DNA of 64,000 nt from Chloroflexota bacterium (GCA_024434165.1 QMIW01000004.1:1-64000); one strand, 5' to 3'; shown: positions 51,917-61,058, numbered from the stretch's first letter. Program-made: numbers and translations. The notes: generated by a model from the letters alone, not told the origin.

Positions 51917-52210
51917 ATGAGCGATATCTACCGCCTGAAACACAATGATTTGTTCATTGAGTTTACGCGTTATATTACGAACCATCCGAAATTCAGCGAA
52001 CAGATTCCCGAAGGTGCGGAGGTCATTCTTTTGGATTCCCGCGACGCAGGGTATACGCGCTTCATGCTCAAATCCGTCCCCAGCGGAAGGAAAAATGTCG
52101 TGTTTGTAGATGTAGGCGAACTTGCACCGATTCGATCCCGTTTGAAAAAGCCAAGGATCGTTTCACAAGATATGGCAAAAAAGCTCTCGCTTTCAAAGTC
52201 ACGAAATTGA
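51917..52210 (+). CDS. Small protein of unknown function (DUF5647-like, second of a pair)
   Basis: It has 97 residues: YRLKHNDLFIEFTRYITNHPKFSEQIPEGAEVILLDSRDAGYT, then a basic C-terminus (KKPRIVSQDMAKKLSLSKSR). Resembles the uncharacterised DUF5647 family from memory; not verified. The ATG at 51917 has AAGGAG eight bases upstream. With the preceding gene it forms a two-gene unit closed by the terminator at 52217-52246, a layout also seen in toxin-antitoxin loci. Confidence 0.68.
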   Translation: MSDIYRLKHNDLFIEFTRYITNHPKFSEQIPEGAEVILLDSRDAGYTRFMLKSVPSGRKNVVFVDVGELAPIRSRLKKPRIVSQDMAKKLSLSKSRN

Positions 52211-52216
52211 ACAAAA

Positions 52217-52246
52217 GACCTCCGAGGTTCCCAAACCCCGGAGGTC
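52217..52246. terminator. Bidirectional terminator between convergent genes
   Basis: GACCTCCG and CGGAGGTC form an 8-bp stem; T-rich tails on both sides (TTTTG on minus, TCCTTCCTT on plus). Serves the small gene pair and the aldo/keto reductase gene. Confidence 0.82.
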
Positions 52247-52251
52247 CTTCC

Positions 52252-53229
52252 TTAATCTTCCTCTTCTTCCCTTTTCACCCCAAAGATTGCATCAATCCTT
52301 TCCATGATTTCGGGCGTGATGTGTTCCGCGACCTCGCCCGCTTTCATATTTTCATGTACCTGGCTCACGCGGCTTGCGCCTGTGATCACCGAACTGACAA
52401 ACGGATTCTTCAAACACCATGCAATCGCCAGCTGCGACATGGTGGCGTTGAGTTCCTTCGCAATCGGCTCCAGCGCGGCGACCTTGGCGAGTTTTTCTCT
52501 GTCTTCCATGCGCGGCTTGAGCCAGTCGTTGGTCGCCGCGCGGCTGTCTTTGGGAATGCCTTTGTTGTATTTGCCCGAAAGCAAGCCTGAAGCCAGCGGG
52601 CTCCACGTAGTTGTGCCGTACCCGTATTCCTTATAGAAACGGACGTACTCGCCTTCGAGCCGTCCGCGTTCGAACAGGTTGTACTGCGGCTGTTCAACGA
52701 CGGGCTTGTGCAGGTGATGCCGCTCCGCGATTTGAATCGCCTCCACGATCTCCGCCGCCGCCCACTCCGACGTGCCCCAGTACAGCGCCTTGCCCCACTC
52801 GATGATGTTGTGCATCGCCCAGACGGTCTCCTCGACGGGCGTCGTGGGGTCGGGACGATGGCAGTAAAGCAGGTCCACGTAATCCAACTGAAGGCGTTGG
52901 AGCGAACCGTTGATGCCTTCGATCAGACGCTTGCGGTTGAGCGTACTCTTCTCATTGACGTTGTCGAACAGACCCCAGTAGATCTTGGTGGAGACCAGGT
53001 AACTGCCGCGCCGCCAGCCCAGTTTTTTTAACGCCGCGCCCATCACCTCTTCCGATTTCCCTTTTGCATAGGCTTCCGCATTGTCGAAGAAATTCACGCC
53101 CAGGTCGTACGCCGCCGACATCATTTCCGCCGCGGCATTTGCATCCGCCTGGTTATGGAATGTGATCCAGGAACCCAGGGATAATTCACTGACCCGAATT
53201 CCCGTCCTGCCAAGATGACGATATTTCAT
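52252..53229 (-). CDS. Aldo/keto reductase (YghZ / K+-channel beta-subunit type)
   Basis: NADPH-dependent reductase, 325 residues from the ATG at 53229 (GGAGG upstream). [19 protein letters not shown] at the start, catalytic Asp and Tyr in [18 protein letters not shown] around 55, catalytic Lys in VSTKIYWGL around 88, His in [13 protein letters not shown] around 122, and [15 protein letters not shown] around 215 binding NADPH. A generic carbonyl reductase; the natural substrate is not evident. The C-terminus is acidic (KREEEED). Confidence 0.92.
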   Translation of the reverse strand: MKYRHLGRTGIRVSELSLGSWITFHNQADANAAAEMMSAAYDLGVNFFDNAEAYAKGKSEEVMGAALKKLGWRRGSYLVSTKIYWGLFDNVNEKSTLNRKRLIEGINGSLQRLQLDYVDLLYCHRPDPTTPVEETVWAMHNIIEWGKALYWGTSEWAAAEIVEAIQIAERHHLHKPVVEQPQYNLFERGRLEGEYVRFYKEYGYGTTTWSPLASGLLSGKYNKGIPKDSRAATNDWLKPRMEDREKLAKVAALEPIAKELNATMSQLAIAWCLKNPFVSSVITGASRVSQVHENMKAGEVAEHITPEIMERIDAIFGVKREEEED

Positions 53230-53249
53230 GCTGCCTCCATATAATTTTG

Positions 53250-53356
53250 TACCGTACCGCAAGATTCATCTTGCGCTGCACGCCATTGCGCGAAATGAAT
53301 TTCGCAGTACCGCAAGATTCATCTTGCGATGAAGATGCAAAATGAATTTCGCGGTA
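53250..53356. repeat. Inverted repeats GTACCGCAAGATTCATCTTGCG / CGAAATGAATTTCGC
   Basis: Two copies of CCGCAAGATTCATCTTGCG (each self-complementary around ATTCAT) alternate with two copies of GAAATGAATTTCGC-like text ending in a GTAC. Fills the spacer between the aldo/keto reductase and the LysM gene. Not seen elsewhere in the window. Confidence 0.75.
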
Positions 53357-53380
53357 CTTTCCCCACATTATAATCACCCC

Positions 53381-54292
53381 ATGCGAAAACTCCTGTTCTT
53401 CAGCATGATCCTTGCTGCGTGCACTGCCGCGCCCACCGAAAACGCAGATATTCCCCTCCAGCCCTACGCCACCCGCACTCCCATTGCAACCAATACGCCG
53501 AACGTTCTGGTCATCGTGGAAACGCCAATGCCCACCCGCACCATGCAGGTTTACGTGGTCGAATCGGGCGACACCATCAGCGGGATCGCCGAAAAATTCA
53601 ACATCCCGCAATCGGATTTGATCGCGGCGAACCCCGGCGTGGACCCGAACACGCTCGCCATCGGGCAGACTCTTTTCATCCCAGACCCTTCCGCCCAACT
53701 CGCCGCCGCCTCGACCCCCACGCCCGTGCCTGCTCCCGTGACCCAGGCTGTGTGCCACCCGTCAGCGGATGCGGGTCTGTGGTGCTTCGCGCTCATCCAG
53801 AATAATACTTCGGAACATCTCGAAAACGTCTCGGCGCAAATCACGCTCGTGGACGATACCAACAACGCGCTTGCCAGCCAGACCGCCTTTCCAATCCTGG
53901 AGGCGATCCCGCCGAGTTCATCGCTGCCGGTTTATGTCTATTTCCCAAACGCCCCCGCAAACGCGGCTCCCCGGATTCAATTGCTGAGCGCCATGCAGGG
54001 AAGCGCCTCCCGTCACCTCCCCGTGATGCTGAACAACACCGTCGCGCAAATTGACTGGGACGGCAGATCCGCGCTGGCGAGCGGGTGGGTGATTCTGCCC
54101 GCCGAATCGAACGCCGCGAGCCAAATCTGGGTCGCGGCGGTGGCGTACGATGAAAACGGAACGGTGGTCGGCGTGAGGCGTTGGGAGGGCGGCGCGCTCC
54201 AGCCTGGGGGTTCGATCCGCTTCGAGTTTGTGGTGGCAAGCCTGGGCGGAGTCATCGAGGCGGTGGAGTTTTTTGCGCAAGCCAGACCGTAA
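53381..54292 (+). CDS. LysM-domain lipoprotein
   Basis: Exported protein, 303 residues. Lipobox MILAAC around residue 14, Thr/Pro-rich linker, one LysM domain (about 55-100: YVVESGDTISGIAEKFNIPQSDLIAANPGVD, IGQTLFIP) for peptidoglycan or glycan binding, a second Pro/Thr linker, and a C-terminal beta-rich domain (SEHLENVSAQITLVDDTNNALAS ... GGSIRFEFVVASLGGVI) of the kind that carries extracytoplasmic interactions. Start at ATG 53381 so that the signal peptide stands first. Confidence 0.87.
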   Translation: MRKLLFFSMILAACTAAPTENADIPLQPYATRTPIATNTPNVLVIVETPMPTRTMQVYVVESGDTISGIAEKFNIPQSDLIAANPGVDPNTLAIGQTLFIPDPSAQLAAASTPTPVPAPVTQAVCHPSADAGLWCFALIQNNTSEHLENVSAQITLVDDTNNALASQTAFPILEAIPPSSSLPVYVYFPNAPANAAPRIQLLSAMQGSASRHLPVMLNNTVAQIDWDGRSALASGWVILPAESNAASQIWVAAVAYDENGTVVGVRRWEGGALQPGGSIRFEFVVASLGGVIEAVEFFAQARP

Positions 54293-54293
54293 T

Positions 54294-54370
54294 GTCATTG
54301 CAAGGAGGAGTGAAACGAAGACGAAGCAATCTTCCCTCATGGAGGAGACTGCTTCGCTCGCAGCGGCATT
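54294..54370. repeat. Palindromic element, GTCATTGCGAGG family, copy h (diverged)
   Basis: Starts GTCATTGCAAGGAG, inner arms CGAAGCAATCTTCC and GGAGGAGACTGCTTCG, but the closing arm is reduced to GCGGCATT. Convergent spacer after the LysM gene. Confidence 0.7.
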
Positions 54371-54423
54371 AACTTACTCAAGTTGCCGCCTTCCAATAGA
54401 TTTTCTAGGTTCCCCGTCCAAAG

Positions 54424-54495
54424 CCCTCACCCTGCCCTCTCCCATCGGAAGAGGGGGAAATCATCCCAGAATATATAACCTTGTTTGGGGTGAGG
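54424..54495. repeat. Spacer repeat of CCCTCACCC...GGGGTGAGGG type
   Basis: CCCTCACCCTGCCCTCTCCC, ATCGGAAGAGGGGG and TTGGGGTGAGGG; a variant with an AT-rich interruption (GAATATATAAC). Lies between convergent genes. Confidence 0.65.
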
Positions 54496-54532
54496 GAAGC
54501 CTCTTGAAACCAAGGCAGCAACTCGGGTTAAC

Positions 54533-56137
54533 TTATTTGCCCTCCAGCCACATATATCTTTCAATCGGAATCGAAATCGGCGTGAAGGCAAAGCCCTTCA
54601 CATACGGCTGAACGAGTTGGAACGTAAGCGAATGGGTGGTGAAAAGCACGGGGGCATCGGCTACGATCATCCGCTCCGCCTGCTGGTACATTTCGATGCG
54701 CCGGGTCACATCCTGCTCGACGCGCGCGGTTTCGAGCAGCGCATCCAATTCGGGGTTGGAGTACCCGCCGTGATTCTGCGCCGAGCCGCTGTGAAAGAGC
54801 ACATCCGCAAAGTTTTCGGGGTCGGGGTAATCGGCGCACCAGCCGCCGTCGAAAATCTGACCGTGATTGCCGGAGAAAATCTGCTCGTAGTAGAAGTTGT
54901 AATCGAGGTTCTCGACCTTGATGGTCACGCCGAGGTATTGCTCCCACATCTCTGCCAGCGCAGAGACCGTGCCGCCGACATAACTGCCGATGCCCGCGTT
55001 GGTGTAAACGATCTCAGGCAAGCCTTCGGGTCCGCCATATTTGGACTGCCTGAGGAGCTCGCGTGCCTGTTCGGGATCGAACGGCAAGCCTTCGAGCTCG
55101 TAACTGAAACCGGGCAAGCCGGGCGGATACGGTCCGGCGGCGGGCAGGGCAAGCCCGCGATACAGCACATCAATGTAACGCTGACGGTCGAACGCCATGC
55201 TGAACGCCTTGCGCACGTTGACATCGTCGAACGGCGGGCGGGCGGCGTCAAAGACCACGTAACTCGTGCAGAGGTCCACGCCGGTAACGAGGTTGGCATT
55301 CAACGGTTCTGCGGGGTCGAGTATGCGTTCGACCGAGTACAAGCCCACGCCGGCAACATCCACCTCGCCGGTCTCGAAGAGGCGCACATCATCGCCGGCA
55401 TAAATCTTGACCACCACATACGGGATGGACGGCGCACCGAGATAAAAATCCCGGTTGGCTTCGTAGAGAATGTATTCGTAGGATTTCCACTCGGTCAGTT
55501 TGTACGGACCCGTGCCGTTCGGTTGAAGCACCCATTCTTCGCCCATCGAGACGTTATCCCTGTCAACGACGAAAGCGGTGGGGAACGTGAGTTTCATGAT
55601 GAAGTAGGGCTTGGGCGCATCAATCGTGACTTGAAGTGTTTTCTCGTCAATGACCTTCAACCCGCTGATGGCTGCTGCCGACCCCTCGACCATCTCACGC
55701 ACGCCGACAATATCGCCCAGATATGTCAGCACCGTATCTGAAGCGAGGTCGGGGCTGGCGGCGCGCTCCCATGAAAAGACCACGTCCTGCGCGGTGACAT
55801 CGCGTCCGTTGTGGAATTTTGCATTCTCGCGGATGTGGAAGGTGTACACTGTGCCATCCGCGCTGACTTCCCACGTCTCGGCGAGGTCGGGGGTGATATT
55901 GAGGCGCGGGTCGAGCGAGACCAGCCCGCTGAAGACGAGTTTGTCGCCGGAACTATAGGTGGTGGCGGGGTCATAATCGCGCAGGTTGGCGGATTCGCCG
56001 CCGTTGTACACCAATGCCTGATCGAGCGGGATGCCGATTTGCAGCGCAAGCGCATCCGGTACGCTGGCGGTCAGAAAGAGGGAACACAGGACGGTAAACG
56101 CGAGAAAAATCAGGAAGGGTTTCTTCAATTTATCCAT
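54533..56137 (-). CDS. Oligopeptide-type ABC substrate-binding protein
   Basis: Exported binding protein (SBP family 5), 534 residues. Signal peptide FLIFLAFTVLCSLFLTASVPDALA (no lipobox Cys at the end of it), then ANLRDYDPATTYSSGD and LAETWEVSADGTVYTFHIRENAKFHNGRDVTAQDVVFSWERA around 110, the family hallmark. Binds a peptide or similar ligand; no permease or ATPase genes are adjacent, so the partner is elsewhere. Its ATG overlaps the end of the metallopeptidase gene by eight bases, so they are translationally coupled. Confidence 0.9.
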   Translation of the reverse strand: MDKLKKPFLIFLAFTVLCSLFLTASVPDALALQIGIPLDQALVYNGGESANLRDYDPATTYSSGDKLVFSGLVSLDPRLNITPDLAETWEVSADGTVYTFHIRENAKFHNGRDVTAQDVVFSWERAASPDLASDTVLTYLGDIVGVREMVEGSAAAISGLKVIDEKTLQVTIDAPKPYFIMKLTFPTAFVVDRDNVSMGEEWVLQPNGTGPYKLTEWKSYEYILYEANRDFYLGAPSIPYVVVKIYAGDDVRLFETGEVDVAGVGLYSVERILDPAEPLNANLVTGVDLCTSYVVFDAARPPFDDVNVRKAFSMAFDRQRYIDVLYRGLALPAAGPYPPGLPGFSYELEGLPFDPEQARELLRQSKYGGPEGLPEIVYTNAGIGSYVGGTVSALAEMWEQYLGVTIKVENLDYNFYYEQIFSGNHGQIFDGGWCADYPDPENFADVLFHSGSAQNHGGYSNPELDALLETARVEQDVTRRIEMYQQAERMIVADAPVLFTTHSLTFQLVQPYVKGFAFTPISIPIERYMWLEGK

Positions 56138-57509
56138 TGCTGCCTCCTTGGGCGTTTCCCCTGCGGACGACAAACCCAAGCACGATGACGCCAATGATCA
56201 GCAGGAATACCAGACAGAAGCAAACCAACGCAATCGTCATCGCCAGCGGCGGGCCGGAGCGGGTCGGAGAATCGGTCTGGCTGTCGTTCTGGTTAAAAGA
56301 GGAGGTTGGAATCACGTAGGGCGTCGGCGTAACTGCCAGTGGAATGCCGGAGATTGGCACGTAGGTTGGCACGAACGTTGGAGTGGGCAGGGCGGTCGCC
56401 TGGGCAACCACAAGCGGAGCCGCGCCCACCGATTCGCGCCAGGCGGCGTCCAAGCCATCGGTATCGAAGCCGTACACTTCGAGCAGGGCGTCGTCAATCG
56501 GCTTGGCGTCGCGCAGGGCGGTCAACAGGTCTGCCATTTCCTCCCTGCCGTAGGTTTCAATCAGAAATTTGACCACGCTGTATGACTGGCTGTAGGAGAG
56601 ATTGGCTTTATCGGGCAGTTCCGAGAAGCCGCCGTTCAGCGAACGCAGGGTGATGAGGGTGTTCGAGCGGATGGCGGCATCCAGCATGGACTGCATGGAC
56701 GGGTCGAGTTCGCCCTCGCTGTACATGGCGAGACCCTCCTCCAGCCAGCCGGGGCGCGTGCCAATGCAGGAGAAGGCACTGCGCCCGACCAGGATGTGAG
56801 TCAGTTCGTGGATGACGGTGTTCTTATCCCATGCCGCATCCGAACCGGAAACGCCCATGATGACGATGTTGAAATCGGAATACGCCTGCCCGCCCGTCCA
56901 CGCCGGTTCGTAAAGGACGGCGTCGCGCATGTCGTCGTAGTTGGGATAAACGAAAATATCAATGGGCGCATCGGGAGTCATGCCCGATTGTTCCTCGTTG
57001 CGGCGCAGACCTTCCACCCCGGCTTCGAGCATGGTCCGGGCGAAATCTTCGCTTTTGCCGTAGTAGTGCAGGCGGATGTCTTCGTTGGAAATCGTCTTCC
57101 AGTCGTGAATGTCGTCGAGCCAGGTGACGGTTCGCATCTCGCTGACGAATTCGCTGCCGGCTTCATCGGCGTAGCGCCAGCGCCACCAGATGCTCGCGCC
57201 GGGAGGGAGTGAACCGCTTTGGCGCATATCCCACGTCCAGGAGACGTCCACCGAGTTACCCGGCGAGAATTCCGGGAAGGCTTTGGCGATCACCTCACCG
57301 CAGGTCAACTGCTCGTTGCCGTATTCCAGCGTGACCGATGTGATGGCAGCGCTCGATTCGAGGGTGGCGGAAAAGGTTGCAGCGTTGGGAAAATCCAGGG
57401 TCACAGAATCATTTGAAACGTCAGCATGAGGCGCGGCAGCTGCATGAGCAGGGGTGAGCAGGGAACCAATCAGAAAGAGCAGGAAAAGGGTCAATCGAAG
57501 TCGCGGCAT
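56130..57509 (-). CDS. Exported MA-clan metallopeptidase with C-terminal membrane anchor
   Basis: It has 459 residues. Signal peptide LTLFLLFLIGSLLTPAHA, an N-terminal domain to about 135, then the peptidase domain: zinc motif VIHELTHILVG around 245 (HELTH) and the downstream Glu in WLEEGLAMYSEGELD around 268. A Thr/Pro stalk is followed by one membrane helix (MTIALVCFCLVFLLIIGVIVLGFV, around 430) and a short basic tail. Anchored outside the membrane. The coupled peptide-binding gene suggests peptide capture after cleavage; that is inference. Confidence 0.87.
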   Translation of the reverse strand: MPRLRLTLFLLFLIGSLLTPAHAAAAPHADVSNDSVTLDFPNAATFSATLESSAAITSVTLEYGNEQLTCGEVIAKAFPEFSPGNSVDVSWTWDMRQSGSLPPGASIWWRWRYADEAGSEFVSEMRTVTWLDDIHDWKTISNEDIRLHYYGKSEDFARTMLEAGVEGLRRNEEQSGMTPDAPIDIFVYPNYDDMRDAVLYEPAWTGGQAYSDFNIVIMGVSGSDAAWDKNTVIHELTHILVGRSAFSCIGTRPGWLEEGLAMYSEGELDPSMQSMLDAAIRSNTLITLRSLNGGFSELPDKANLSYSQSYSVVKFLIETYGREEMADLLTALRDAKPIDDALLEVYGFDTDGLDAAWRESVGAAPLVVAQATALPTPTFVPTYVPISGIPLAVTPTPYVIPTSSFNQNDSQTDSPTRSGPPLAMTIALVCFCLVFLLIIGVIVLGFVVRRGNAQGGSNG

Positions 57510-57688
57510 GAACTCCTCCAAAAATTTTGCCAACTATACCATCAAACGACGAGGGTCACATCGAAATAGGACAATGTCAGGCGGATTTTATGACATCCAT
57601 CAGACCCAAAACTCAGACATATTTAATCTCAATATGTAAAATGGACTTAAATTGTTACATTTGGCACTTATACGACTTTGGAGGCTCC

Positions 57689-58171
57689 ATGCAACGAACA
57701 AAATTCATCCTCGGCGGTTTGCTGATTTTGGCGGCGGTCGTTTATCTCATTGCTTCATCCACACAGGCAAGCGCGGAATATTTCATGACCGTGGACGAGT
57801 TGAAAGCGGAAGGCGCGGCGGCGATCAACAAGAGCATCCGTCTTTCGGGCGCGGTCATCGGCGATACGATTCAGTACGACCCGCAGACGCTGACCCTCAC
57901 CTTCGAGATCGCCCACGTGACCGGCGATAACAAGGAAATCGAAGCGCAGGGCGGGCTGGCGGAAGTGCTGTATCAGGCGGTGAACGATCCCAGCCGCCAG
58001 CGCATCACGATTGTCTATGTGGGTCCCAAACCGGACCTGCTCCGCAGTGAAGCGCAGGCGATCGTGACCGGCAAACTTGGCGAGGACGGCATCTTTTATG
58101 CCGAGGAGCTTCTGCTCAAATGCCCCACTCGTTATGAAGAGGCGGTACCTGAGCAAGCCTCCAGCAACTAA
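57689..58171 (+). CDS. ccmE: Cytochrome c maturation haem chaperone, CXXXY type
   Basis: Periplasmic-type haem chaperone that passes haem to CcmF. It has 160 residues: an N-terminal membrane anchor (FILGGLLILAAVVYLIASS), an OB-fold (RLSGAVIGDTIQYDP; VVYVGPKPDLLRSEAQAIVTGKL) and the haem site LLLKCPTRYEE with Cys145 and Tyr149. Classic CcmE has HXXXY; the CXXXY form is known from archaea and some sulfate reducers. The ATG at 57689 has GGAGG upstream. Confidence 0.93.
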   Translation: MQRTKFILGGLLILAAVVYLIASSTQASAEYFMTVDELKAEGAAAINKSIRLSGAVIGDTIQYDPQTLTLTFEIAHVTGDNKEIEAQGGLAEVLYQAVNDPSRQRITIVYVGPKPDLLRSEAQAIVTGKLGEDGIFYAEELLLKCPTRYEEAVPEQASSN

Positions 58172-58175
58172 CCAA

Positions 58176-58208
58176 AAAACCTGATGGGTGTTGTATCCGT
58201 CAGGTTTT
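58176..58208 (+). terminator. Hairpin terminator between ccmE and ccmF
   Basis: AAAACCTGA pairs with TCAGGTTTT, with a 15-base loop; T-rich end TTTTGTTTC. Probably reduces transcription into ccmF rather than ending the operon. Confidence 0.75.
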
Positions 58209-58274
58209 GTTTCTCACCCCTGCGCCCCTTTCCTTCCGGGGGGGATGGGGATGAGGGAAAATAAAGGAATTACC

Positions 58275-60344
58275 ATGCTTCCAGAATTTGGATACGGCGT
58301 TTTACTGGTCAGTTTCATCGTGACGGTTTACAGCGGGATTGCCGCGGTGTATGGCGTGACGAACAGGTCTGCCTCACTGGTGGAAAGCGCGCGGCGCGCC
58401 CAGCTGCTCTCCTTCCCGCTTATTACCCTTTCCTCCCTTACATTGATCTATCTGCTGGTCAACAATCACTTCGAGGTTTCGTTCGTCTACGAGGTGACCA
58501 GCCGCAGCATGCCCACCTATCTCAAGGTGACCGCCTGGTGGGGCGGGCAGGCTGGCTCGCTGGTATTCTGGTCGTGGCTGTTGGCGGCATTCACCTCCGC
58601 TGTGACGCTGCGCAAATGGGACCGCGATGCGGAATTCCTGCCGTGGGTGATCGTGATTTCCGCAATCACGCTGGCGTTCTTCCTCGGCATGGTGGTCTTC
58701 TACGAGAATCCGTTCACGCGCTTTTGGCTGGTGAACGGCGGTGTGGAACCAGCCATGTTCCCGCCTTCCTCCACAGCGACGGTGTTCACGCCGGATGACG
58801 GTCAGGGATTGAACCCGCTTCTGCGCCACCCGGGCATGATCATTCATCCGCCCATGCTTTATCTCGGCTTTGTGTCTTTCGTCATCCCTTACGCCTTTGC
58901 GATGGCGGCGCTCATCACCGGGCGCACCGACGACCGCTGGATCCGCATCACCCGCCGCTGGGCGCTGTGGGCATGGCTGTTCCTCTCTCTCGGTCTTGTG
59001 CTCGGCGGGCGCTGGGCATACGATGTGCTGGGCTGGGGCGGCTACTGGGGCTGGGACCCGGTCGAAATCGCCGCCTTCATGCCCTGGCTGACCGGCACCG
59101 CCTTTTTGCATTCGGTCATGATTCAGGAAAAGCGCGGCCTGCTCAAGCATTGGAACATGATCCTCGTCATTCTGACGTACGCACTCGTCATCTTTGGAAC
59201 GTTCCTCACCCGCTCCGGCGTGCTCTCCTCGGTGCATGCGTTTGCAAACAGCCCGATTGGTCCGTTCTTCATGGGGTTTGTCAGTCTCTCGCTGATTGCA
59301 TCTGTGGCTCTGCTCATCAAACGCTGGCCCGAACTCAAAAGCGAAACCGAGATGAAGTCCATGCTTTCGCGCGAGGCGCTGTTCCTGCTCAACAACCTGC
59401 TGTTCATGAGCATCCTGGTGGTGTGTTTCTGGGGTGTGATCTACCCGCTCATTTCGGAACTGGCGACAGGGCAAAAAGTGACCGTGGGTCCGCCGTATTA
59501 CGAACGCGCCACGGGTCCGCTCTTCGCCGGTTTGCTCTTCCTGATGGCGGTCGCTCCGCTTTCGGCGTGGGGACACTCGACGGTTCAGACCCTTGGGCGC
59601 GCGCTTTGGAAGTCGTTCGCCGCGGCGCTGGTCGTGACCGGCATCCTGTTTGCCACTTACACACAGAACGTCTACGCCCTGGTGGGTTTCTTCCTGATCA
59701 TGCTGGTGTTGTCTGCCACCCTGCATGAGTTCTGGCGCGGCGCGCGCGCCAGGCAGAAGGCGCAGGATGAAAACTTTTTCACCGCGCTCAGCCGCCTGAT
59801 GGGGCGCAACCGCCGCCGCTACGGCGGATACATCATCCACATCAGCATGGCGTTGATGGCAATCGGCATCCTCGGCATCGAACTCTTTCAGACCGAAACG
59901 CAGGGCACGGTGGCGCAGGGCGAACAGATCGCCATTGGCGATTATGTCGTGGAATACCGCGAGCTCGCCTCCTGGGCGAACCAGGGCGAGGGCGTCAACT
60001 ACACCCGCGCGGTGGTGGATATTTACGAGAACGGCATCTACCTCGGTCAGTTGTACCCGCGCATTGACTATTACTTCGACTCCCAGCAAAACATGACCAT
60101 CCCCGGTCAGCGTTCCACCTTCCGCGACGATCTCTACATCCTGCTCGTGGACTGGCAGCCCGTTTCCACCATTGGTGCGACGTTCAAAATCTACGTCAAC
60201 CCGCTGGTCAACTGGTTGTGGATCGGCAGCATCACCTTCCTGTTGGGATTGATCTTCGCCGCCTGGCCCGACCGCGACCCGGCGGATGAACCTGTGCGCC
60301 GCAAAGTGACGCGGGATGTGCGCCAGACCAGCGCGGCGGATTAG
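58275..60344 (+). CDS. ccmF: Cytochrome c haem lyase subunit
   Basis: Membrane haem lyase subunit, 689 residues, about 15 hydrophobic segments. Seen: the tryptophan-rich haem-handling loop WGGYWGWDPVEIAAFMPWL around 260, HPPMLYLGFVSF around 195, LTRSGVLSSVHAFA around 310, and a C-terminal soluble domain (FRDDLYILLVDWQ) before the last helix. The ATG at 58275 has AAGGAAT upstream. Works with CcmE, CcmH and CcmG here; ccmABCD are not in the window. Confidence 0.95.
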   Translation: MLPEFGYGVLLVSFIVTVYSGIAAVYGVTNRSASLVESARRAQLLSFPLITLSSLTLIYLLVNNHFEVSFVYEVTSRSMPTYLKVTAWWGGQAGSLVFWSWLLAAFTSAVTLRKWDRDAEFLPWVIVISAITLAFFLGMVVFYENPFTRFWLVNGGVEPAMFPPSSTATVFTPDDGQGLNPLLRHPGMIIHPPMLYLGFVSFVIPYAFAMAALITGRTDDRWIRITRRWALWAWLFLSLGLVLGGRWAYDVLGWGGYWGWDPVEIAAFMPWLTGTAFLHSVMIQEKRGLLKHWNMILVILTYALVIFGTFLTRSGVLSSVHAFANSPIGPFFMGFVSLSLIASVALLIKRWPELKSETEMKSMLSREALFLLNNLLFMSILVVCFWGVIYPLISELATGQKVTVGPPYYERATGPLFAGLLFLMAVAPLSAWGHSTVQTLGRALWKSFAAALVVTGILFATYTQNVYALVGFFLIMLVLSATLHEFWRGARARQKAQDENFFTALSRLMGRNRRRYGGYIIHISMALMAIGILGIELFQTETQGTVAQGEQIAIGDYVVEYRELASWANQGEGVNYTRAVVDIYENGIYLGQLYPRIDYYFDSQQNMTIPGQRSTFRDDLYILLVDWQPVSTIGATFKIYVNPLVNWLWIGSITFLLGLIFAAWPDRDPADEPVRRKVTRDVRQTSAAD

Positions 60345-60358
60345 ACCTCTTGTATAAG

Positions 60359-60401
60359 TGCTCCCGCCGCAGTCCTCGCGGCGGGGACGCCGCCTTGAGC
60401 A
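60359..60401. repeat. Sister copy of the asd palindromic element
   Basis: TGCTCCCGCCGCAGTCCTCG ... GCGGGGACGCCGCC ... TTGAGCA, 43 bases, differs from the asd core at only a few positions plus one gap. Intergenic, 15 bases after the ccmF stop. Flank TATAAG resembles the TATATAGAA flank in asd. Confidence 0.8.
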
Positions 60402-60429
60402 AGGTAAAAAAGTGACTTTTGCAAGAAGT

Positions 60430-60503
60430 CTATTGAATTAATGAGTAATTTGGTAATTGGAGATATGGAATGGATCGAACAAAATTACGAATTACAAATT
60501 ACG
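60430..60503. repeat. ATTACGAATTAC repeat running into ccmH
   Basis: GAGTAATTTGGTAATTGGAG and AATTACGAATTACAAATTACG; the second part forms codons 5-11 of ccmH. Related text lies at 45950-45979 and 62150-62195. Confidence 0.65.
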
Positions 60504-60985
60504 CTTTGCTTGCGCTCGCGCTCCTGCTTGTCCTGATGGGCATGTTTTACGAGACCGCCTTTGCCCAGGACCCCACCCCCACCGACGACGAGGTCAACAG
60601 GATCGCCAAGCAGTTGTATTGCCCGGTCTGCGAAAACACGCCGCTGGATGTATGCCCGACGGAAGCGTGCCGTCAGTGGCGCGAGTTGATCCGCTTGCAG
60701 CTCTCGCAGGGCAAGAGCGAAGAGGAAATCAAACAGTATTTTGTGGATAACTACGGCGCGCGTGTGCTTTCCGAACCTCCGCGCACGGGCTTGAACTGGC
60801 TGGTGTACATCCTGCCGCCGGTGTTGATTCTGGCGGGAGCGTTTATCCTCTTCCGCTCGTTCCGGGAGTGGACAAAGCCCCGGGCTGTTGAAGCAGGTTC
60901 AGGTCCAGAAAAAGAGGCGGGCAAAGCGTCTCCCAGGGATGAATACATCGCACGTCTCGAAGAAGAATTGAAGAATAGAAAATAA
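60470..60985 (+). CDS. ccmH: Cytochrome c maturation apocytochrome thiol reductase
   Basis: Keeps the haem-binding cysteines reduced. It has 171 residues: signal peptide to about residue 32, then KQLYCPVCENTPLDVC with Cys51 and Cys54, extra Cys62 and Cys67, the CcmH core (RELIRLQLSQGKSEEEIKQYFVDNYG), and a C-terminal membrane helix (WLVYILPPVLILAGAFILF). The usual motif is LRCLVCQN; the longer Cys-rich form seen here is common outside proteobacteria. The N-terminus MDRTKLRITNYA is built from a spacer repeat. Confidence 0.92.
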   Translation: MDRTKLRITNYALLALALLLVLMGMFYETAFAQDPTPTDDEVNRIAKQLYCPVCENTPLDVCPTEACRQWRELIRLQLSQGKSEEEIKQYFVDNYGARVLSEPPRTGLNWLVYILPPVLILAGAFILFRSFREWTKPRAVEAGSGPEKEAGKASPRDEYIARLEEELKNRK

Positions 60986-61058
60986 AGAACCCCATCCCCT
61001 GCCCTTCCCCCCAAAGAGAGGGGAAGGAAGATAAGGGTAAGGGTCATCGGAGAATGTC

